A stretch of DNA of 64,000 nucleotides from Vreelandella arcis (GTDB lineage Bacteria > Pseudomonadota > Gammaproteobacteria > Pseudomonadales > Halomonadaceae), in contig NZ_FNII01000004.1 in NCBI RefSeq assembly GCF_900103865.1, positions 1-64,000 on the forward strand, in the 5' to 3' direction. Made by a program: the position numbers and the translations under genes. The first letter of the stretch is position 1. Each line of letters opens with the position of its first letter. Below, piece after piece: positions 1 through 9,180 of this stretch. Under the pieces are notes generated by a model. That model worked only from the letters and a program-made list of their open reading frames with translations. It was not told the DNA's origin and searched no databases.

Positions 1-3
1 ATT

Positions 4-31
4 GTTTAAAAACTTTCGTTTAAAAACTGTC
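4..31 (-). repeat. 14-nt tandem repeat in the pre-16S leader
   Basis: Two consecutive 14-nt units (4-17 and 18-31) differ at one base, and a third partial unit follows. They lie just before the expected mature 5' end of 16S rRNA on the minus strand. By comparison with the E. coli 16S start, the last two to three bases of the window may already be 16S. That placement is inference because the gene itself is outside. Confidence 0.6.
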
Positions 32-43
32 GTTTTCATGACC

Positions 44-86
44 GCTTGCCTTGATAGTTGGTGATTTATCACCCTCATCGGCAAGC
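44..86 (-). other. rRNA leader processing stem
   Basis: The inverted repeat GCTTGCC (44-50) / GGCAAGC (80-86) encloses an inner hairpin, GGTGAT/ATCACC at 60-73. It lies between boxA and the expected 16S start, where leader stems for RNase III processing normally occur. The adjoining minus-strand sequence TGTGGGCGCTTG resembles the boxC element of enterobacterial rRNA leaders. Confidence 0.6.
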
Positions 87-107
87 GCCCACATGAATTA
101 CCTGATC

Positions 108-123
108 AAATTATTAAAGAGCA
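108..123 (-). promoter_or_regulatory. rRNA antitermination boxA
   Basis: The minus strand reads TGCTCTTTAATAATTT, one base from the E. coli rrn boxA (TGCTCTTTAACAATTT). This element loads NusB/NusE antitermination factors on ribosomal RNA transcripts. Its presence on the minus strand shows that a 16S gene begins just beyond the left edge. A tyrS-16S neighbourhood is common in pseudomonad-like genomes. Confidence 0.9.
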
Positions 124-177
124 ATCGCTTGCGGGCCGATACAACATGACGTGGCCGCTGCTAAGCGAGGAAGACGT

Positions 178-205
178 ATTCTACGCACTTCGCTGTGCTT
201 GTCAA
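178..205 (-). promoter_or_regulatory. rRNA operon promoter, proximal
   Basis: On the minus strand there is TTGACA (205-200), a 16-bp spacer and TAGAAT (183-178). A 16-bp spacer with a perfect -35 is characteristic of rRNA promoters. Transcription would start near 171, about 50 bp before boxA. AT-rich DNA upstream (around 210-280) could act as an UP element. Confidence 0.75.
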
Positions 206-340
206 TCACTGATTGGCAGAAGCGAAGGAAATAATCGACCTGCTTTTCCTTCTAGCTATTTGCCTAACCATCTGACAAACCAAGGTTTTTACACCTCATC
301 CACCGCTGGCAACGCCGTGCGTCCCCGGCAGCGGATGCGT

Positions 341-369
341 ACTTTACGATTTCACTGCCGAGTTGGCAA
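341..369 (-). promoter_or_regulatory. rRNA operon promoter, distal
   Basis: On the minus strand there is TTGCCA (369-364), a 17-bp spacer and TAAAGT (346-341), followed by a GC-rich initial region. It lies about 160 bp upstream of the proximal promoter, giving the tandem P1/P2 arrangement usual for rRNA operons. No terminator is visible between the tyrS stop codon and this promoter. Confidence 0.55.
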
Positions 370-388
370 GGGGGTTGTGACAGAAATT

Positions 389-1588
389 TCAAATAAGCGT
401 CACACGGGCGTAACGTTTCTTGCCCGCCTGAATCACATACGCCTTACCAGTGGGCAACATTGCATCTTGCGCCACGACCTCACCGTCGACCTTCACACTG
501 CCATTTTTAAGCATGTCTTTGGCCTGAGCGCTGTTCTTGGTTAACCCCGAACGGTTGAGCACCGCTGCAATCGGCGCGTCAGTACTGCCTTCAAAATCAA
601 CCTCGACTTCGGGCAGGTCGTCAGGCAACTCACCATCCGCCAACTGGTTGCCGGCGGATTTATGCGCGTTGGCCGCCGCTTCGTCGCCGTGGTAGCGAGC
701 AATCAACTCGCGCGCCAGCTCCATTTTCACATCGCGCGGATTGGCCCCTTGCTCGACGCTCTGCTTAAGCGCGTCAATTTCTTCGTTAGACTTCAATGAA
801 AGCAGCTCGAAGTAACGCCATATCAAACTGTCCGGCATGGAAACCAATTTGTTAAACATGGAGCCCGGCGTTTCATCGACCCCAACATAGTTACCCAGCG
901 ACTTGGACATTTTCTGCACGCCATCCAAGCCTTCCAACAACGGCATGGTAATGACCACCTGCGGCTCCTGGCCGAAGTGCTTCTGAATTTCGCGGCCCAT
1001 CAGCAGGTTGAACTTCTGGTCGGTACCGCCCAGTTCGACATCCGCCTCCAGTGCGACAGAGTCGTAACCTTGAACCAGCGGGTAAAGAAACTCGTGGATG
1101 GCAATGGACTGATTCGCCGTGTAGCGCTTTTCAAAGTCGTCCCGCTCGAGCATTCGCGCGACGGTGCTTTGGGCGGCCAACTCGATCATTTTGGCGGCAG
1201 ATAGCTCGCTAAACCACTCAGCATTAAAGCGCACCTCGGTTTTCTCAGGGTCGAGGATTTTAAACACCTGTTCTCTGTAGGTATCAGCGTTGACCTTAAC
1301 GTCTTCTTCGGTGAGTGGTTTGCGGGTCACGTTTTTACCGGTGGGGTCACCAATGCGACCGGTAAAGTCACCAATCAAAAAGATAACGGTGTGCCCCAGA
1401 TCCTGAAACTGGCGCATTTTAGTTAGCAACACGCTGTGTCCTAAATGCAGATCAGGGGCAGTGGGGTCAAAACCAGCTTTAATGCGCAACTTGCGTCCGG
1501 AAGCCAACTTTTGGCGCAGCTCGTCCTCAACCAAAATTTCATGCGTTCCGCGCGACAACAACGCTAGCGCCTGATCCACCTCACTCAT
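389..1588 (-). CDS. tyrS: Tyrosine--tRNA ligase
   Basis: Cytoplasmic class I aminoacyl-tRNA synthetase that charges tRNA-Tyr with tyrosine using ATP. The 399-residue protein shows the HIGH-type signature HLGH at residues 48-51 and KMSKS at about 226-230. The C-terminus carries an S4-like RNA-binding domain (about 335-399). Features such as [14 protein letters not shown] place it with the TyrZ-like group rather than the E. coli TyrS group. An in-frame upstream ATG exists at 1654, but the ATG at 1588 is chosen because a GGAG motif lies about 8 nt before it and the family begins there. It is divergent from anmK and lies just upstream of an rRNA operon, as in Pseudomonas. Confidence 0.95.
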   Translation of the reverse strand: MSEVDQALALLSRGTHEILVEDELRQKLASGRKLRIKAGFDPTAPDLHLGHSVLLTKMRQFQDLGHTVIFLIGDFTGRIGDPTGKNVTRKPLTEEDVKVNADTYREQVFKILDPEKTEVRFNAEWFSELSAAKMIELAAQSTVARMLERDDFEKRYTANQSIAIHEFLYPLVQGYDSVALEADVELGGTDQKFNLLMGREIQKHFGQEPQVVITMPLLEGLDGVQKMSKSLGNYVGVDETPGSMFNKLVSMPDSLIWRYFELLSLKSNEEIDALKQSVEQGANPRDVKMELARELIARYHGDEAAANAHKSAGNQLADGELPDDLPEVEVDFEGSTDAPIAAVLNRSGLTKNSAQAKDMLKNGSVKVDGEVVAQDAMLPTGKAYVIQAGKKRYARVTLI

Positions 1589-1702
1589 TGCTTTTCTCCA
1601 CGTAAGCATCGCCTTGCTGGCGTTGTGATGATAAATAGTGGGCGATGTTACCATGCTCGTTCGCCCTGGTTGAGCCTTCGTCTTACTTTGGATGCATCTG
1701 GA

Positions 1703-2845
1703 ATGACAACACCGACTACTGACGCAACCCGTTATTACATTGGCTTAATGTCGGGAACCAGCCTGGACGGCATTGACGCCGCGCTGGTCGCTCTGGAGCC
1801 AACATCAGCGCCACGTCTTATCGCCACTCATGCCGAGCCCATCACTGACTCGCTGCAGCAGACGCTATTAACGCTTTGTCATGCGCATCAGGTGAGCTTC
1901 GCCGATTTGGCCTTCGCCGAAGATGCGTTTTGTCGCCAGCAAGCACAAGCGGTTAAAAAGCTACTTGCGCAACAGGGTATCTCAGCCACTCAAATCAACG
2001 CGATTGGCAGTCATGGACAGACGATCGAGCACGCCCCCAGCGGGCATGCCGGAGGCCCCGCTTATACGCTCCAATTGGATAATCCAAGTTTGCTCGCCGA
2101 GTTAACGGGCTGCACAGTCGTCGCCGATTTTCGCCGCCGAGATTTAGCGGCAGGCGGCCAAGCAGCCCCGCTGGCCCCAGCCTTTCACCAAGTCATATTC
2201 AAACAAGAGAATACCCAGCAGCTAGTGCTAAACCTAGGTGGAATCGCCAACCTCACTTGGCTGCCCAAAGACACAACACACCCTATCATTGGGTTTGACA
2301 CCGGCCCGGCCAATGTCTTGCTGGATGCCTGGCATGCCAAGCACCAGGGTGGCCGCTATGATAACGGCGGTGCGTGGGCAGCTAGCGGCCAAGTTGATCA
2401 GCCGCTGCTGGAACGCTTATTGCGAGAACCTTTTTTTCACCAACCTCCACCACGCAGCACTGGCCGCGAGCTGTTTCACTTGCCCTGGCTTGAGTCGCAT
2501 TTAAACGGTGATGAACAGCCCTGCGATGTGCAGGCGACCCTTGCCGAGCTGACCGCGATCAGCATTGCCCAAGGCAGCGCTCAATTACCCCTGGCCGACC
2601 AACCGGTTACGTTAATTCCCTGTGGCGGCGGCGCGCATAACCCTTATGTTATGAAGCGGATCGCTGATCATCTCCCCCACGCCACTCTCGCATCACCGTC
2701 CCATTTCGGCTGGCCCGAGGACTGGATCGAGGCCGGAGCATTTGCTTGGCTAGCTCATCAACGCCTACACCAGCTACCCGGCAACGTGGCCTCGGTTACC
2801 GGCGCTAAAGGGCCGCGCGTACTGGGCGGTGTTTACGCGCCCTAG
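1703..2845 (+). CDS. anmK: Anhydro-N-acetylmuramic acid kinase
   Basis: Phosphorylates 1,6-anhydro-MurNAc with ring opening to MurNAc-6-phosphate, so cell-wall turnover products can be recycled. The 380-residue protein has the N-terminal ATPase-fold signature [10 protein letters not shown] (16-25). A second sugar-kinase motif, GFDTGPAN, lies at about 196-203, and a glycine-rich CGGGAHN segment lies near the C-terminus. The frame is open further upstream, but the family starts a few residues before the MSGTS motif, so the ATG at 1703 is preferred although its ribosome site is weak. It is divergent from tyrS and converges on pilU with only 2 bp between stop codons. Confidence 0.95.
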   Translation: MTTPTTDATRYYIGLMSGTSLDGIDAALVALEPTSAPRLIATHAEPITDSLQQTLLTLCHAHQVSFADLAFAEDAFCRQQAQAVKKLLAQQGISATQINAIGSHGQTIEHAPSGHAGGPAYTLQLDNPSLLAELTGCTVVADFRRRDLAAGGQAAPLAPAFHQVIFKQENTQQLVLNLGGIANLTWLPKDTTHPIIGFDTGPANVLLDAWHAKHQGGRYDNGGAWAASGQVDQPLLERLLREPFFHQPPPRSTGRELFHLPWLESHLNGDEQPCDVQATLAELTAISIAQGSAQLPLADQPVTLIPCGGGAHNPYVMKRIADHLPHATLASPSHFGWPEDWIEAGAFAWLAHQRLHQLPGNVASVTGAKGPRVLGGVYAP

Positions 2846-2847
2846 TG

Positions 2848-4017
2848 TCACAACGGCTCGTCATGATCGCGCAGGGCTAAATGACTCGGCACGCGCTCGT
2901 CTAAAGAACGCCGATTCGCTGGATCGCCCCCCAGCTTCAGCATGAGCCGCAGATCGTTGGCGGAATCGGCGTGGGCAAGCGCCACTTCTTGGCTGATTTG
3001 CGATGCCTGATGGAGATCAAACAGCGCTTGATCAAAGGTCTGCATGCCATCATCCCGCGACGCGGCCATGGCCGCTTTAATCTCGGCTACACGGCCTTTG
3101 CGGATTAAATCGGCAATGCGCGACGACTGCAGCATGACCTCAACCGCCGCACAGCGTCCGCCGCTGAGATTCGGCAGCAACTGCTGAGCCACCACCGCGC
3201 GTAGATTAAGCGAGAGATCCATCCAGATTTGTTCGTGACGCTCGTGGGGAAAGAAATGAATAATCCGCTCCAACGCCTGGTTGGCATTGTTGGCGTGCAG
3301 CGTGGCCAGACATAGATGCCCGGTTTCGGCGAACGTTAACGCATGTTCCATGGTTTCACGGCTGCGTATTTCACCGATCAGAATAACGTCGGGCGCCTGA
3401 CGCAGGGTATTTTTAAGCGCCACTTCAAACGACTCGGTATCAATGCCCACTTCGCGCTGATTGACGATGGCGCGCTTGTGCGGATGCAGGTACTCGATGG
3501 GGTCTTCAATGCTGATGATATGACCGCCAACGTGCTCGTTGCGCTCCTGCACCATCGCCGCCAGGGTGGTGGATTTCCCCGTCCCAGTGCCACCAACCAC
3601 GAGCACCAATCCACGCTTCGCATGGGCTAGAGAGCTGATTGTGCTGGGCACGCCCAGCGCTTCCAGGGTAGGGATTTGCTGCTCAATACGCCGTATCACC
3701 ATGGCGGGATGGTTACGCTGTTGAAACGCGCTGACCCGAAAGCGTCCTTTATCCTCAAGCCCAAGCGCAAAATTCGCCTCGCGTTCCTGGCTGAAACGTT
3801 CGCGAAACCCGTCAGGAACGGTATGCGTCACTAACTCATTTACTTGGTGAGCACTCAACGACTGCTGCCCTAACGGAACCAGTCCGCTGGGCATTTTCAG
3901 GCTGGGTGGCGCACCCACGGAAATCAGTAAATCGGAGGCTTGCTGCTGCACCATGATATCCAGCAGTTGGTGCAGCCATTGGGTCGGCGTCAGCGTTGAG
4001 GCAGCGTCGCTCACCAT
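2848..4017 (-). CDS. pilU: Twitching motility ATPase PilU
   Basis: Hexameric ATPase of the type IV pilus retraction machinery, working with PilT at the inner-membrane base. The 389-residue protein has an N-terminal PAS-like region, Walker A GGTGTGKST at 142-150, a Walker B-type segment ILIGEIRSRETM near 212, and the retraction-ATPase histidine motif GHLCLATLHANNA. The sequence matches PilU rather than PilT in its C-terminal half (MQTFDQALFDL) and in its longer tail. A strong AGGAGA lies 8 nt before the ATG. It follows pilT by 3 bp, so the two are almost certainly cotranscribed. Confidence 0.95.
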   Translation of the reverse strand: MVSDAASTLTPTQWLHQLLDIMVQQQASDLLISVGAPPSLKMPSGLVPLGQQSLSAHQVNELVTHTVPDGFRERFSQEREANFALGLEDKGRFRVSAFQQRNHPAMVIRRIEQQIPTLEALGVPSTISSLAHAKRGLVLVVGGTGTGKSTTLAAMVQERNEHVGGHIISIEDPIEYLHPHKRAIVNQREVGIDTESFEVALKNTLRQAPDVILIGEIRSRETMEHALTFAETGHLCLATLHANNANQALERIIHFFPHERHEQIWMDLSLNLRAVVAQQLLPNLSGGRCAAVEVMLQSSRIADLIRKGRVAEIKAAMAASRDDGMQTFDQALFDLHQASQISQEVALAHADSANDLRLMLKLGGDPANRRSLDERVPSHLALRDHDEPL

Positions 4018-4020
4018 AAC

Positions 4021-5064
4021 TTATGTCTCCTGCGAGGCGAGCGTGCCTTTGGCCTGTGACTGGGCGTCGTCGACGCTGACGTGCCCGTCTTTGACCAGTT
4101 GCGCCAGCGAGGCATCTAACGTCTGCATACCCAAACCGCCCCCGGTTTGAATCGCCGAATAAATCTGCGCCACTTTGTCTTCGCGAATCAGGTTACGCAC
4201 CGCCGAGGTCGCGACCAAAATCTCATGGGCCGCCACCCGGCCACCGCCCTGGCGCTTCAACAGCGTTTGCGATACCACCGCCTGAAGCGACTCGGATAAC
4301 ATAGAGCGCACCATGGCTTTCTCTTCGCCCGGGAAGACATCAATGATCCGGTCAATAGTTTTGGCGGCCGACGTGGTGTGCAGCGTCCCCAGTACCAGGT
4401 GCCCGGTTTCTGCCGCCGTTAACGCCAGACGGATGGTTTCCAGGTCGCGCAGCTCGCCGACCAGAATGACATCGGGATCTTCACGCAGTGCACTGCGCAA
4501 CGCCTCCTTAAAGCTATGCGTATCCCGGTGGACTTCCCGCTGATTGATCAGGCAACGCTTGCTGGCATGAACAAACTCGACGGGGTCTTCAATGGTCAAG
4601 ATATGATCAAAGCGTTGATCATTAATGTAATCAATCATGGCCGCAAGCGTAGTGCTTTTGCCCGAACCGGTCGGCCCGGTCACCAGCACCAAGCCGCGCG
4701 GCAGCATCGATAGGCGCTCGAATACTTCGCCTAACCCAAGGGTCTGCATCGATTGCACATGGTTGGGAATGGTGCGGAACACGGCACCAGCGCCCCGCGC
4801 CTGATTGAAAGCGTTAACACGAAACCGTGCCACGCCCGGCACCTCGAAAGAAAAATCGACTTCGAGGTGTTCTTCGTAGTCGCGGCGCTGACGATCATTC
4901 ATGATGTCGTGAATCAACCGACGCACGTCGCTGTTATCCATGGCGGGCACATTAAGCCGACGGATATCGCCATCAACCCGTATCATGGGCGGTAAACCAG
5001 CGGACAAATGCAGGTCGGATGCATTCTGCTTTGCCGAGAATGCCAGCAGTTCGGTAATATCCAT
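4021..5064 (-). CDS. pilT: Type IV pilus retraction ATPase PilT
   Basis: Main motor that depolymerises type IV pili and drives twitching motility, DNA uptake and surface sensing. The 347-residue length is normal. Walker A is GPTGSGKST at 130-138, the Walker B region contains DVILVGELRDLETI, and the PilT-specific C-terminal motif AVRNLIRE (AIRNLIRE in most homologues) is present. The GGGGAA ribosome site before the ATG is good. It is first in the pilT-pilU pair and divergent from yggS, with only 33 bp between the start codons, so the two promoters must overlap coding DNA. Confidence 0.96.
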   Translation of the reverse strand: MDITELLAFSAKQNASDLHLSAGLPPMIRVDGDIRRLNVPAMDNSDVRRLIHDIMNDRQRRDYEEHLEVDFSFEVPGVARFRVNAFNQARGAGAVFRTIPNHVQSMQTLGLGEVFERLSMLPRGLVLVTGPTGSGKSTTLAAMIDYINDQRFDHILTIEDPVEFVHASKRCLINQREVHRDTHSFKEALRSALREDPDVILVGELRDLETIRLALTAAETGHLVLGTLHTTSAAKTIDRIIDVFPGEEKAMVRSMLSESLQAVVSQTLLKRQGGGRVAAHEILVATSAVRNLIREDKVAQIYSAIQTGGGLGMQTLDASLAQLVKDGHVSVDDAQSQAKGTLASQET

Positions 5065-5097
5065 CTTTATTCCCCAGCGGCGGTAAGGTGCTTGAGT

Positions 5098-5802
5098 ATG
5101 ACAGATAACGCGCTTCCAGCGTCACTTGCCCACGCGCGTAAGCGCCTAGAGAGTGCCCTTATTGACGCTAAGCGCCCGGCTAATGATGCCTCGCTGTTAG
5201 CCGTGAGCAAAACCAAACCGGCATCGATGATTCGCCAGGCCTGGACACTAGGGCAACGCGAGTTTGGTGAAAACTACCTGCAAGAGGCATTGGACAAACA
5301 GGCCGAATTAGCTGATGTAGAGGGCATTGTGTGGCATTTTATTGGCCCGCTACAATCCAATAAAACGCGTGCCGTCGCCGAGCATTTTGCCTGGATGCAC
5401 ACCGTTGATCGGCTAAAAATCGCCAAGCGACTCAGCGAGCAGCGGCCAAGCCATCTGCCGCCGCTCAACGTTTGCTTACAGGTAAACATCAGTCGCGAAG
5501 CCTCAAAATCAGGCGTCATGCCAGAAGACGTGGCCGCACTTGCCGAGCAGATTGCCACGCTTCCGGGCCTTCAACTGCGCGGTCTTATGGCCATTCCTGC
5601 CCCCGCATCGGGGTTAGAGGCTCAGCGTGCCCCCTTTGCCGAGCTACGCCAGCTGCTGGAAGCGCTTCAAAAAACCTTGCCCGACACGCCTCTGGACACG
5701 CTCTCCATGGGCATGAGCGACGATTTAGAAGCCGCCGTGTTAGAAGGCGCCACGCTGGTACGTTTGGGCACCGCTATTTTTGGCGCGCGCGATACGGCCT
5801 AA
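5098..5802 (+). CDS. yggS: PLP homeostasis protein, YggS/PROSC family
   Basis: Pyridoxal-phosphate-binding protein that keeps free PLP and amino/keto acid pools balanced; no catalytic activity is established for the family. The 234-residue protein is a single alanine-racemase-like TIM barrel. The PLP lysine is K38 within LLAVSKTKP, and GENYLQEA and HFIGPLQSNK are family signatures. The open frame extends to 5008, but the ATG at 5098 has AAGGTG upstream and matches the family start. It heads a plus-strand run yggS-proC-yggT-metX, the same yggS-proC-yggT order found across gammaproteobacteria. Confidence 0.93.
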   Translation: MTDNALPASLAHARKRLESALIDAKRPANDASLLAVSKTKPASMIRQAWTLGQREFGENYLQEALDKQAELADVEGIVWHFIGPLQSNKTRAVAEHFAWMHTVDRLKIAKRLSEQRPSHLPPLNVCLQVNISREASKSGVMPEDVAALAEQIATLPGLQLRGLMAIPAPASGLEAQRAPFAELRQLLEALQKTLPDTPLDTLSMGMSDDLEAAVLEGATLVRLGTAIFGARDTA

Positions 5803-5890
5803 ACAGGCACCCATTTAACGGCAAAGCATGGCACTGACAAGATGCTATAACGCTGCTCAATGCAGCCCATTTTTTACAGAGGATACCCAC

Positions 5891-6715
5891 ATGGCGAGCA
5901 AGATCACCTTCATTGGCGCGGGCAATATGGCAAGCGCCATCATTGGCGGCCTGATCGACAGCGGTGTCACACCTTCTGACATCACCGCCACCGCGCCACG
6001 AGAAAGCGAATTGGCAGCGGTGCGGTCGCGTTTGAGCATCAATACGCAAACGGATAATGACGCCGCCGTCAGCCAAGCAGATGTTGTGGTACTGGCGGTC
6101 AAGCCACAGATTATGCGCGAGGTGTGCGAAGCGCTTAGCGACAGCATTCAACAACGCAAGCCTCTGGTTATCTCAATTGCCGCAGGCCTCGATGCCGCCA
6201 CCATTGACCAATGGTTGGGCGGTGATAACGCCCTGGTGCGCTGCATGCCCAATACGCCTTCCCTGGTAGGCCAAGGTGCCAGCGGCCTGTATGCTAACGC
6301 CCGGGTCAACGACGCGCAGCGCGAAATGGCCACCCAGCTCATGGAAGCCGTGGGTATCGTCGAATGGGTCGATGAAGAGTCTTTGTTGGATGCAGTAACC
6401 GCCGTATCAGGCAGCGCCCCGGCCTACTTCTTCTTAATGTTGGAAGCCATGGAAGACGCCGCTGTTAAACTCGGCCTACCGGCTGACACCGCACGCCGTC
6501 TAGCGATTCAAACCGCACTGGGTGCCGCCACCATGGCCCAACAAAGCGATAAAGACCCTGCAACACTAAAACAGAATGTCATGTCGCCCGGCGGAACTAC
6601 CGAACAGGCGATTCAGCACATGGAAGATGCCGACCTACGGACGACCATCGCCGATGCGATGCAGGCCTGCGCCAAGCGCGCCCAAGCAATGTCAAAGGAA
6701 CTCAGCGGTCACTAA
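5891..6715 (+). CDS. proC: Pyrroline-5-carboxylate reductase
   Basis: Final step of proline biosynthesis: NAD(P)H-dependent reduction of pyrroline-5-carboxylate to proline in the cytoplasm. This matters in halophiles, where proline can be a compatible solute. The 274-residue protein has a Rossmann motif GAGNMASAIIGG near the N-terminus, the MPNTPSLVGQG segment, and the C-terminal signature SPGGTTEQAIQ. The ATG at 5891 has AGAGGA 7-8 nt upstream. The in-frame ATG at 5828 is rejected because it adds residues not found in the family. It follows yggS and precedes yggT. Confidence 0.96.
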   Translation: MASKITFIGAGNMASAIIGGLIDSGVTPSDITATAPRESELAAVRSRLSINTQTDNDAAVSQADVVVLAVKPQIMREVCEALSDSIQQRKPLVISIAAGLDAATIDQWLGGDNALVRCMPNTPSLVGQGASGLYANARVNDAQREMATQLMEAVGIVEWVDEESLLDAVTAVSGSAPAYFFLMLEAMEDAAVKLGLPADTARRLAIQTALGAATMAQQSDKDPATLKQNVMSPGGTTEQAIQHMEDADLRTTIADAMQACAKRAQAMSKELSGH

Positions 6716-6745
6716 ATACCCCGGATATTTATAGGAGAAACCACG

Positions 6746-7339
6746 ATGGGCAACGAATTGGGCAGCGCCGGGTTAATGCTAGTTAACTCGTTGATTAACA
6801 TTTATATTTTCTTACTCATGCTGCGATTTTTATTGCAAGCATCGCGGGCCGACTATTACAACCCGCTAAGTCAATCGGTGGTCAAGATCACCCAACCAGT
6901 GGTTGGCCTCTTTCAAGGCTTTTTAGGACCGGTCGCTGGCCGCTTTGATCTCGCCACACTGGCAGCAGGGTTTGTGCTTAAAGTCGTCAGCATCATCGCT
7001 ATTTTCATGGTCATCGGGGTTGGCATGCCCCCCGTCGTCGGGCTGCTAATTGCAGGCGTGGCGTCGTTGGCCAACGCTATATTGAAAATCTACTTTTTTG
7101 CCATGATTGTGATGATTATTTTGAGCTGGGTCGCGCCCAACGCCAGCCATCCCGGCGCCTTATTAATCATGCAACTGGTAGAGCCCATCATGGCACCGGT
7201 GCGCAAGGTAATCCCCCCGCTGGGCATGATTGATTTGTCGCCCATTGTGGTGTTTATCGCGATTAACCTAGTGGACGGACTTTTGGTCGGTTCACTGATC
7301 CGCGCGGCTGGCATTTCTGGCGCCCTGGTCGGCCTGTAA
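6746..7339 (+). CDS. yggT: YggT family inner membrane protein
   Basis: Integral membrane protein of unknown biochemical role; homologues have been linked to osmotic or ion stress and cell morphology. The 197-residue sequence contains two YggT repeats, each with a hydrophobic hairpin, seen as LINIYIFLLMLRFLLQ in the first and LKIYFFAMIVMIILSWVAP in the second. About four to five membrane segments are visible. AGGAG lies 8 nt before the ATG. It is 30 bp downstream of proC and likely in the same operon, an arrangement conserved from E. coli to Pseudomonas. Confidence 0.9.
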   Translation: MGNELGSAGLMLVNSLINIYIFLLMLRFLLQASRADYYNPLSQSVVKITQPVVGLFQGFLGPVAGRFDLATLAAGFVLKVVSIIAIFMVIGVGMPPVVGLLIAGVASLANAILKIYFFAMIVMIILSWVAPNASHPGALLIMQLVEPIMAPVRKVIPPLGMIDLSPIVVFIAINLVDGLLVGSLIRAAGISGALVGL

Positions 7340-7390
7340 GCACTCACAGGCTTATTCAACACGACACACTCAGCAGGACTTACGCTTTCG

Positions 7391-8587
7391 ATGCCCGATT
7401 CAGACACGCTTGCTTTTGCTGACCGGCCGACGGATACCGTCGGGCTGGTCACCCCGCATGTCGCCAAGTTCGACACGCCGCTTTCGCTCGCCTGTGGCAA
7501 GGTGCTGCCCGAATACGAGCTGATTTACGAAACCTACGGCACGCTTAACGCCGAACGTAGTAACGCAGTGCTGATTTGCCATGCTTTGTCCGGCCACCAC
7601 CATGCGGCTGGTTATCACAGCGAGGAAGATCGCAAACCCGGCTGGTGGGATGCCCACATTGGCCCCGGCAAACCCATCGACACCAACCGCTTTTTTGTTG
7701 TGTCGCTTAACAACCTAGGCGGCTGCCATGGCAGTACCGGCCCGGTGAGCCATAACCCGGAAACGGGTCGGCAGTGGGGGCCTGATTTCCCTATGGTGAC
7801 GGTGAGCGATTGGGTGGCCAGCCAAGCGCGGCTTGCCGACCATCTAGGGATCGCGAAGTGGGCCGCGGCCGTGGGTGGGAGCCTTGGCGGCATGCAGGTG
7901 CTGCAATGGACGATGGTCTACCCCGACCGAGTGGCCAATGCCGTTGTGATTGCCGCAACACCTAGGCTTTCAGCACAAAACATCGCTTTTAACGAAGTCG
8001 CCCGCCAGGCGATTCGCTCTGATCCCGACTTTTTTGAAGGCTGGTATGCCGAACACGACACCGTGCCCAAACGCGGGCTCAAGCTGGCGCGTATGGTCGG
8101 CCATATTACCTATCTCTCCGAAGACGCCATGGGCAGCAAGTTCGGCCGCGATCTGCGTAGCAACGACCTCAACTTCGGGTTCGGGGTTGAATTTCAGGTG
8201 GAATCCTACCTGCGCTACCAGGGCGATACGTTTTCCACCGCCTTTGACGCCAACACCTACCTGCTGATGACCAAGGCGCTGGACTACTTCGACCCGGCTG
8301 CGACGCAAGGCGGGGATTTGGCCCACGCGCTTGCTCCAGCGCAGTGCCCGTTCTTGATTGTCAGCTTTACCACCGACTGGCGCTTCCCGCCGCCGCGTTC
8401 CCGTGAGTTGGTGGATGCGCTAACGCGGGCAGGCAAATCGGTCAGCTATGCCAATATTGACTCTCCCCATGGTCATGATGCGTTTTTATTGCCCGAACCC
8501 CGCTACGACGCGGTATTTGGTGCGTTCATGAACCGCGCTGCCCGCGATCTCAAGTTGGATCAAGCAGCCGCAGAGGAGACGCCATGA
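7391..8587 (+). CDS. metX: Homoserine O-acyltransferase, MetX type (probably succinyl)
   Basis: Alpha/beta-hydrolase-fold enzyme that activates homoserine for methionine synthesis by acylating its hydroxyl. The 398-residue protein has the nucleophile elbow GGSLGGMQ with Ser164, an aspartate in FTTDWRFPP (about 330) and the triad histidine in SPHGHDAF (about 360). The [12 protein letters not shown] oxyanion-hole segment is intact. Pseudomonad-type MetX paired with MetW is generally assigned to succinyl-CoA use, but the donor cannot be proven from sequence alone. The gene overlaps metW by 4 nt (ATGA), so translation is coupled. An AGGA lies about 13 nt upstream of the start, which is unusually far. 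Confidence 0.93.
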   Translation: MPDSDTLAFADRPTDTVGLVTPHVAKFDTPLSLACGKVLPEYELIYETYGTLNAERSNAVLICHALSGHHHAAGYHSEEDRKPGWWDAHIGPGKPIDTNRFFVVSLNNLGGCHGSTGPVSHNPETGRQWGPDFPMVTVSDWVASQARLADHLGIAKWAAAVGGSLGGMQVLQWTMVYPDRVANAVVIAATPRLSAQNIAFNEVARQAIRSDPDFFEGWYAEHDTVPKRGLKLARMVGHITYLSEDAMGSKFGRDLRSNDLNFGFGVEFQVESYLRYQGDTFSTAFDANTYLLMTKALDYFDPAATQGGDLAHALAPAQCPFLIVSFTTDWRFPPPRSRELVDALTRAGKSVSYANIDSPHGHDAFLLPEPRYDAVFGAFMNRAARDLKLDQAAAEETP

Positions 8588-9180
8588 TGCGCGCTGATCT
8601 GGAATTGATTTACGACTGGGTTCCCGAAGGCGCCCATGTGCTTGACCTTGCCTGCGGCGATGGCGTGCTGCTCGAAGCGTTGGCGAAGCACAAAGGGGTG
8701 AGCGGCTATGGGCTTGAAATCGATCACGACGGCATTACCGGATGCATCGCCCGCGGCGTCAATGTGATCGAGCATAACCTCGACGACGGCTTAGGCAGTT
8801 TCTGCGATAACAGCTACGACCAAGTGATCATGACCCAGGCCCTGCAGGCCCTACGCCGCCCCGACAAAATGCTCGATGAAATGCTGCGCGTCGCTGAAGA
8901 AGGCATTATCACCTTCCCCAACTTCGCCTACTGGCGTCACCGCGTTCATCTGGGGTTGCGTGGCTATATGCCGGTATCCAAGTCGCTGCCCCACGCCTGG
9001 TACGACACGCCCAACATTCATCTCTCGACCTTTAACGACTTTGAACACCTGTGCCGTGACAAAGGGCTGATGATTGTCGACCGCGCGGTGGGCGTGGGCG
9101 ACCACCGCGGGCACTGGACGTCGCGCCTATGGCCCAACCTGTTCGGTGAAATCGCCATTTTCCGCGTGCGTCGCCGCTGA
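8584..9180 (+). CDS. metW: Methionine biosynthesis protein MetW
   Basis: Small methyltransferase-fold protein that works with MetX in methionine biosynthesis; it is thought to be needed for full MetX activity in pseudomonad-like bacteria. The 198-residue protein has a SAM-type motif VLDLACGDG near residue 20, followed by the MetW-typical [18 protein letters not shown] and [12 protein letters not shown] segments. The start is the ATG overlapping the metX stop (8584) or the next ATG (8587). Its 3' end overlaps the convergent sfsA coding region by 54 nt. Confidence 0.93.
   Translation: MMRADLELIYDWVPEGAHVLDLACGDGVLLEALAKHKGVSGYGLEIDHDGITGCIARGVNVIEHNLDDGLGSFCDNSYDQVIMTQALQALRRPDKMLDEMLRVAEEGIITFPNFAYWRHRVHLGLRGYMPVSKSLPHAWYDTPNIHLSTFNDFEHLCRDKGLMIVDRAVGVGDHRGHWTSRLWPNLFGEIAIFRVRRR

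Noticed and set aside
146-544. 132-codon plus-strand frame at the left end
   Set aside because: Overlaps the rRNA promoters and the tyrS 3' end on the other strand, with no recognisable domain.
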